Positions 62,080-64,000 of a stretch of 64,000 nucleotides of DNA are shown here, in pieces (position 1 is the stretch's first letter; each line of letters opens with the position of its first letter). The stretch comes from Membranipora membranacea. Its lineage: Eukaryota; Bryozoa; Gymnolaemata; Cheilostomatida; Membraniporidae. The stretch covers positions 8,933,001-8,997,000 of the forward strand of contig OU612066.1 in the NCBI GenBank assembly GCA_914767715.1, given 5' to 3'. Below the pieces are notes generated by a model that saw only the letters and a list, made by a program, of their open reading frames with translations, was not told where the DNA came from and ran no database searches. Made by a program: the position numbers and the translations under genes.

Positions 62080-63300
62080 GTAAAAAGTGAGCATTGACAA
62101 TCACAATACAAAGAAGATAATGGGGAGGGCTACAAAATACACGCATGATAGGTAAATAAAAAAGATAATATAGTGGTCTATTTTTGACAATTTTCCCAAG
62201 GATAAAAAATTCATTTGGCTATTCATATACGAATTAATCTCATATTCTAACAGCATCACATTACATATATACTGGTAGTATAGTTTGTTTAAACACTTGA
62301 TACATGGTTTTGTGTACTGTGGTTGTCTAATTTACAAGGCTGCTGAGGGCTTGAAATCTAGTGTATCAGAAATTAGCATCGACAGGCTTGTCTTTCTTAG
62401 GTAAATTAATAGCACAGATGATTACAGTGGCGTATCGCACCCCTCCCTTCTGAATTAGCAGATATCTAACCAACTAAGGGAATCTTGTGAACATACAAAT
62501 TCTAAATGATAGAAAGGCTATCTAATGAATATAAGGAAAGAGAAATAACTAAAGAAGCCTGTATATAAAGGCAGAGCACACATACCGAATAGCGTGAATA
62601 GAGCATCAGGGCTAAATTTCTGTATACAGTAGTAGTACAACAGTAAGATTGTGTTGGAGCAATAGTCAGCATATGGATGGATAGCAGAAGTCGGGAGTTG
62701 TCCCAGGTGTGGGCCAGCACGTTATACAGATAGTACAGTAGTGTATTGAGGATAGGCAGAGTTGATACATATATACATCAGGATTGGTTTGGGGGTGGTT
62801 AGAGCGCCCCGATAGTTCAGTGGTAGTAGCATTTCAGCAAAAGATTTGCAGTATATTATTTTTAGAGTAGAGGGAGAGTACATGGAAGAAAGAAAAAGAC
62901 ATGCATCGCAATAAGCTAAGGTCAATTATTACTCTTGAAAATTTACAAAAAGTTAGATTTTGACCGCAAGTTAAATTAATTATCATGGAATATCATTTTA
63001 AGAAGCTCAATATACTTCAGTTAGACATAGTCAAGATTTGTTATTGAAACAACTTTCCTGCAGAGTTCAGCTTACACGTGCAATTTGTCCAAAACAGGCA
63101 GGCAGTTCAACCTGGAAGGAAGCTACAATTCAGTTTTCTTGACACAGAATGTTTTTGATGCTACAAATAAATCTTCCCACACATGCAACACTCAAGCATG
63201 ACAAATATAACTATACTATAACATTCATTGTGATAGAAAAGACCCTCTTTAATCCATAGCTGGCCTCCTTCCTTGCAGATTCATAATTCATTGGGTTATT
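62080..63300. other. No gene seen (possible intron of the PTBP-like gene)
   Basis: Searched by eye on the minus strand for upstream RRM exons without success. Contains only the tRNA-like fragment listed separately and AT-rich DNA. Confidence 0.4.
62805..62850 (+). mobile_element. tRNA 5'-half-like fragment
   Basis: GCCCCGATAGTTCAGTGGTAG followed by TAGCATTT resembles a tRNA acceptor and D-arm with a good A-box, but there is no T-arm or B-box after it. Probably a SINE head remnant. Confidence 0.35.
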
Positions 63301-63304
63301 CAGC

Positions 63305-63434
63305 TCAAGAACAGGAAATATGAGCGCTCCATAAAAATATGCCCTTGAATAATGAAATTTTATTCAAATGAATTTTAAAACACAAGAAGGTATGGATGCT
63401 GAAAAAATTATGATTCGATACCTAATAGTGAAAC
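63305..63434 (+). repeat. 135-bp dispersed repeat, copy 2
   Basis: Same sequence family as 49366-49500. Its 3' end abuts the truncated recombinase copy, so the junction at about 63434 marks the breakpoint. Confidence 0.8.
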
Positions 63435-64000
63435 CTGGTAAAAAAGGAAAGAAACACAGTGCAATCCTGTCACATGTGTCAGCAGTAAAATTCTTTTGCA
63501 TAAAAAAGAACAGTGAGGTTACCTTTGCTACTCATAAACTAAAGTTAATATTGAGGGGTATAAAAAACTCACAGGGTAGAACTCAAAAGAAAACACAGGC
63601 GATATCTCTTGACCAACTACACACTCTGATCACTAAGGCAGAGCAGGTCTTGTGGAGTATAGATGGGAGGCGCTTTTCTGCCATGGTATCTTGTGCTTTT
63701 TATAGATTCTTACGCCCTAGCGAGTATTGTATATCCTCAGCAGGGCATCATATGTCTGTTGGCGATGTGTGTTTTAGCAAGGGTGCCATGAAAGTGCACA
63801 TTAATTCTTTCAAAAATTCTGCAGAGTCAGCAAGAATTATGATTAAAGCAGTAGGGGGAAAGACATGCCCATTTCGCCTCGTTAAAAGGTCTTCAAAACA
63901 CTTGAAACCCTCCAGAAGCAGCCCTTTGTTTGAAGTCACAACAGCAGAGTTCAGAAAAGAGTTCAGTGATGTCCTAAAGGATTCAAAAATAGAGGGTTGG
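63434..64000 (+). pseudogene. Truncated second tyrosine-recombinase copy, runs off window
   Basis: Open frame over 189 codons, about 85% like the 57155-57991 protein by eye but on the opposite strand. It begins inside the core-binding domain (KKHSAILSHVSAVKFFC), so the element is 5'-truncated here. It keeps the catalytic arginine (FLRPSEYC) and the 14-residue segment missing from the other copy, and continues to KIEGW at the window edge. Whether the C-terminal H-x-x-R and Tyr follow cannot be seen. Confidence 0.8.

Noticed and set aside
62805-62850. Functional tRNA gene
   Set aside because: Only the 5' half is tRNA-like; no anticodon arm or T-arm can be folded.

Overview
The window is nuclear DNA of an animal: two conserved housekeeping genes split by many short GT-AG introns, an exon of a third, and a very high load of transposable elements. 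Introns are mostly 0.1-1 kb and the noncoding DNA is AT-rich. CNOT3, mitochondrial GFM2, a PTBP-type RRM exon and C-type lectins are all metazoan families. Together with lineage-specific receptor-like genes they suggest a marine invertebrate, possibly a sponge or other early-branching animal; the species call is inference only.

Layout. Positions 301-6434 (+) hold CNOT3, missing only its 5' end, with a fold-back transposon in one intron. 7.6-9.8 kb is intergenic and holds a small palindrome, a LINE reverse-transcriptase relic and a second fold-back. 10281-17433 (+) is GFM2 (mitochondrial EF-G2, nine coding exons). A two-exon secreted C-type lectin gene lies antisense inside GFM2 intron 7, its tandem paralogue lies just downstream, and a relic of another lectin 5' region follows. 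20.5-28.4 kb is one arm of a large inverted duplication, interrupted by a nearly intact Ty3/gypsy element (21597-26486) and several MITEs.

28.7-55.1 kb is the most novel part. It is a cluster, all on the minus strand, of two gene families I do not recognise. Family S comprises three five-exon genes for small (about 190-200 residue) proteins with about four conserved cysteines. Family R comprises two single-pass receptors with a signal peptide, a cysteine-containing repeat-rich ectodomain, a membrane segment and a tail with SH3- and phosphotyrosine-type motifs. They are arranged as duplicated S-R cassettes with only about 0.3 kb between the S stop and the R start. The second R gene carries a tail module amplified four times and has several disabling changes. 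The exon models (same exon lengths, same phases, same splice sites in paralogues) were derived by comparing the copies.

56.3-60.1 kb is a PAT/Ngaro-like tyrosine-recombinase retrotransposon with split direct repeats, and a second, truncated recombinase copy runs off the right edge (63434-64000, +). Between them lie tRNA-like SINE heads, a LINE/SINE tail and one minus-strand exon of a PTBP-like RNA-binding protein (61985-62077).
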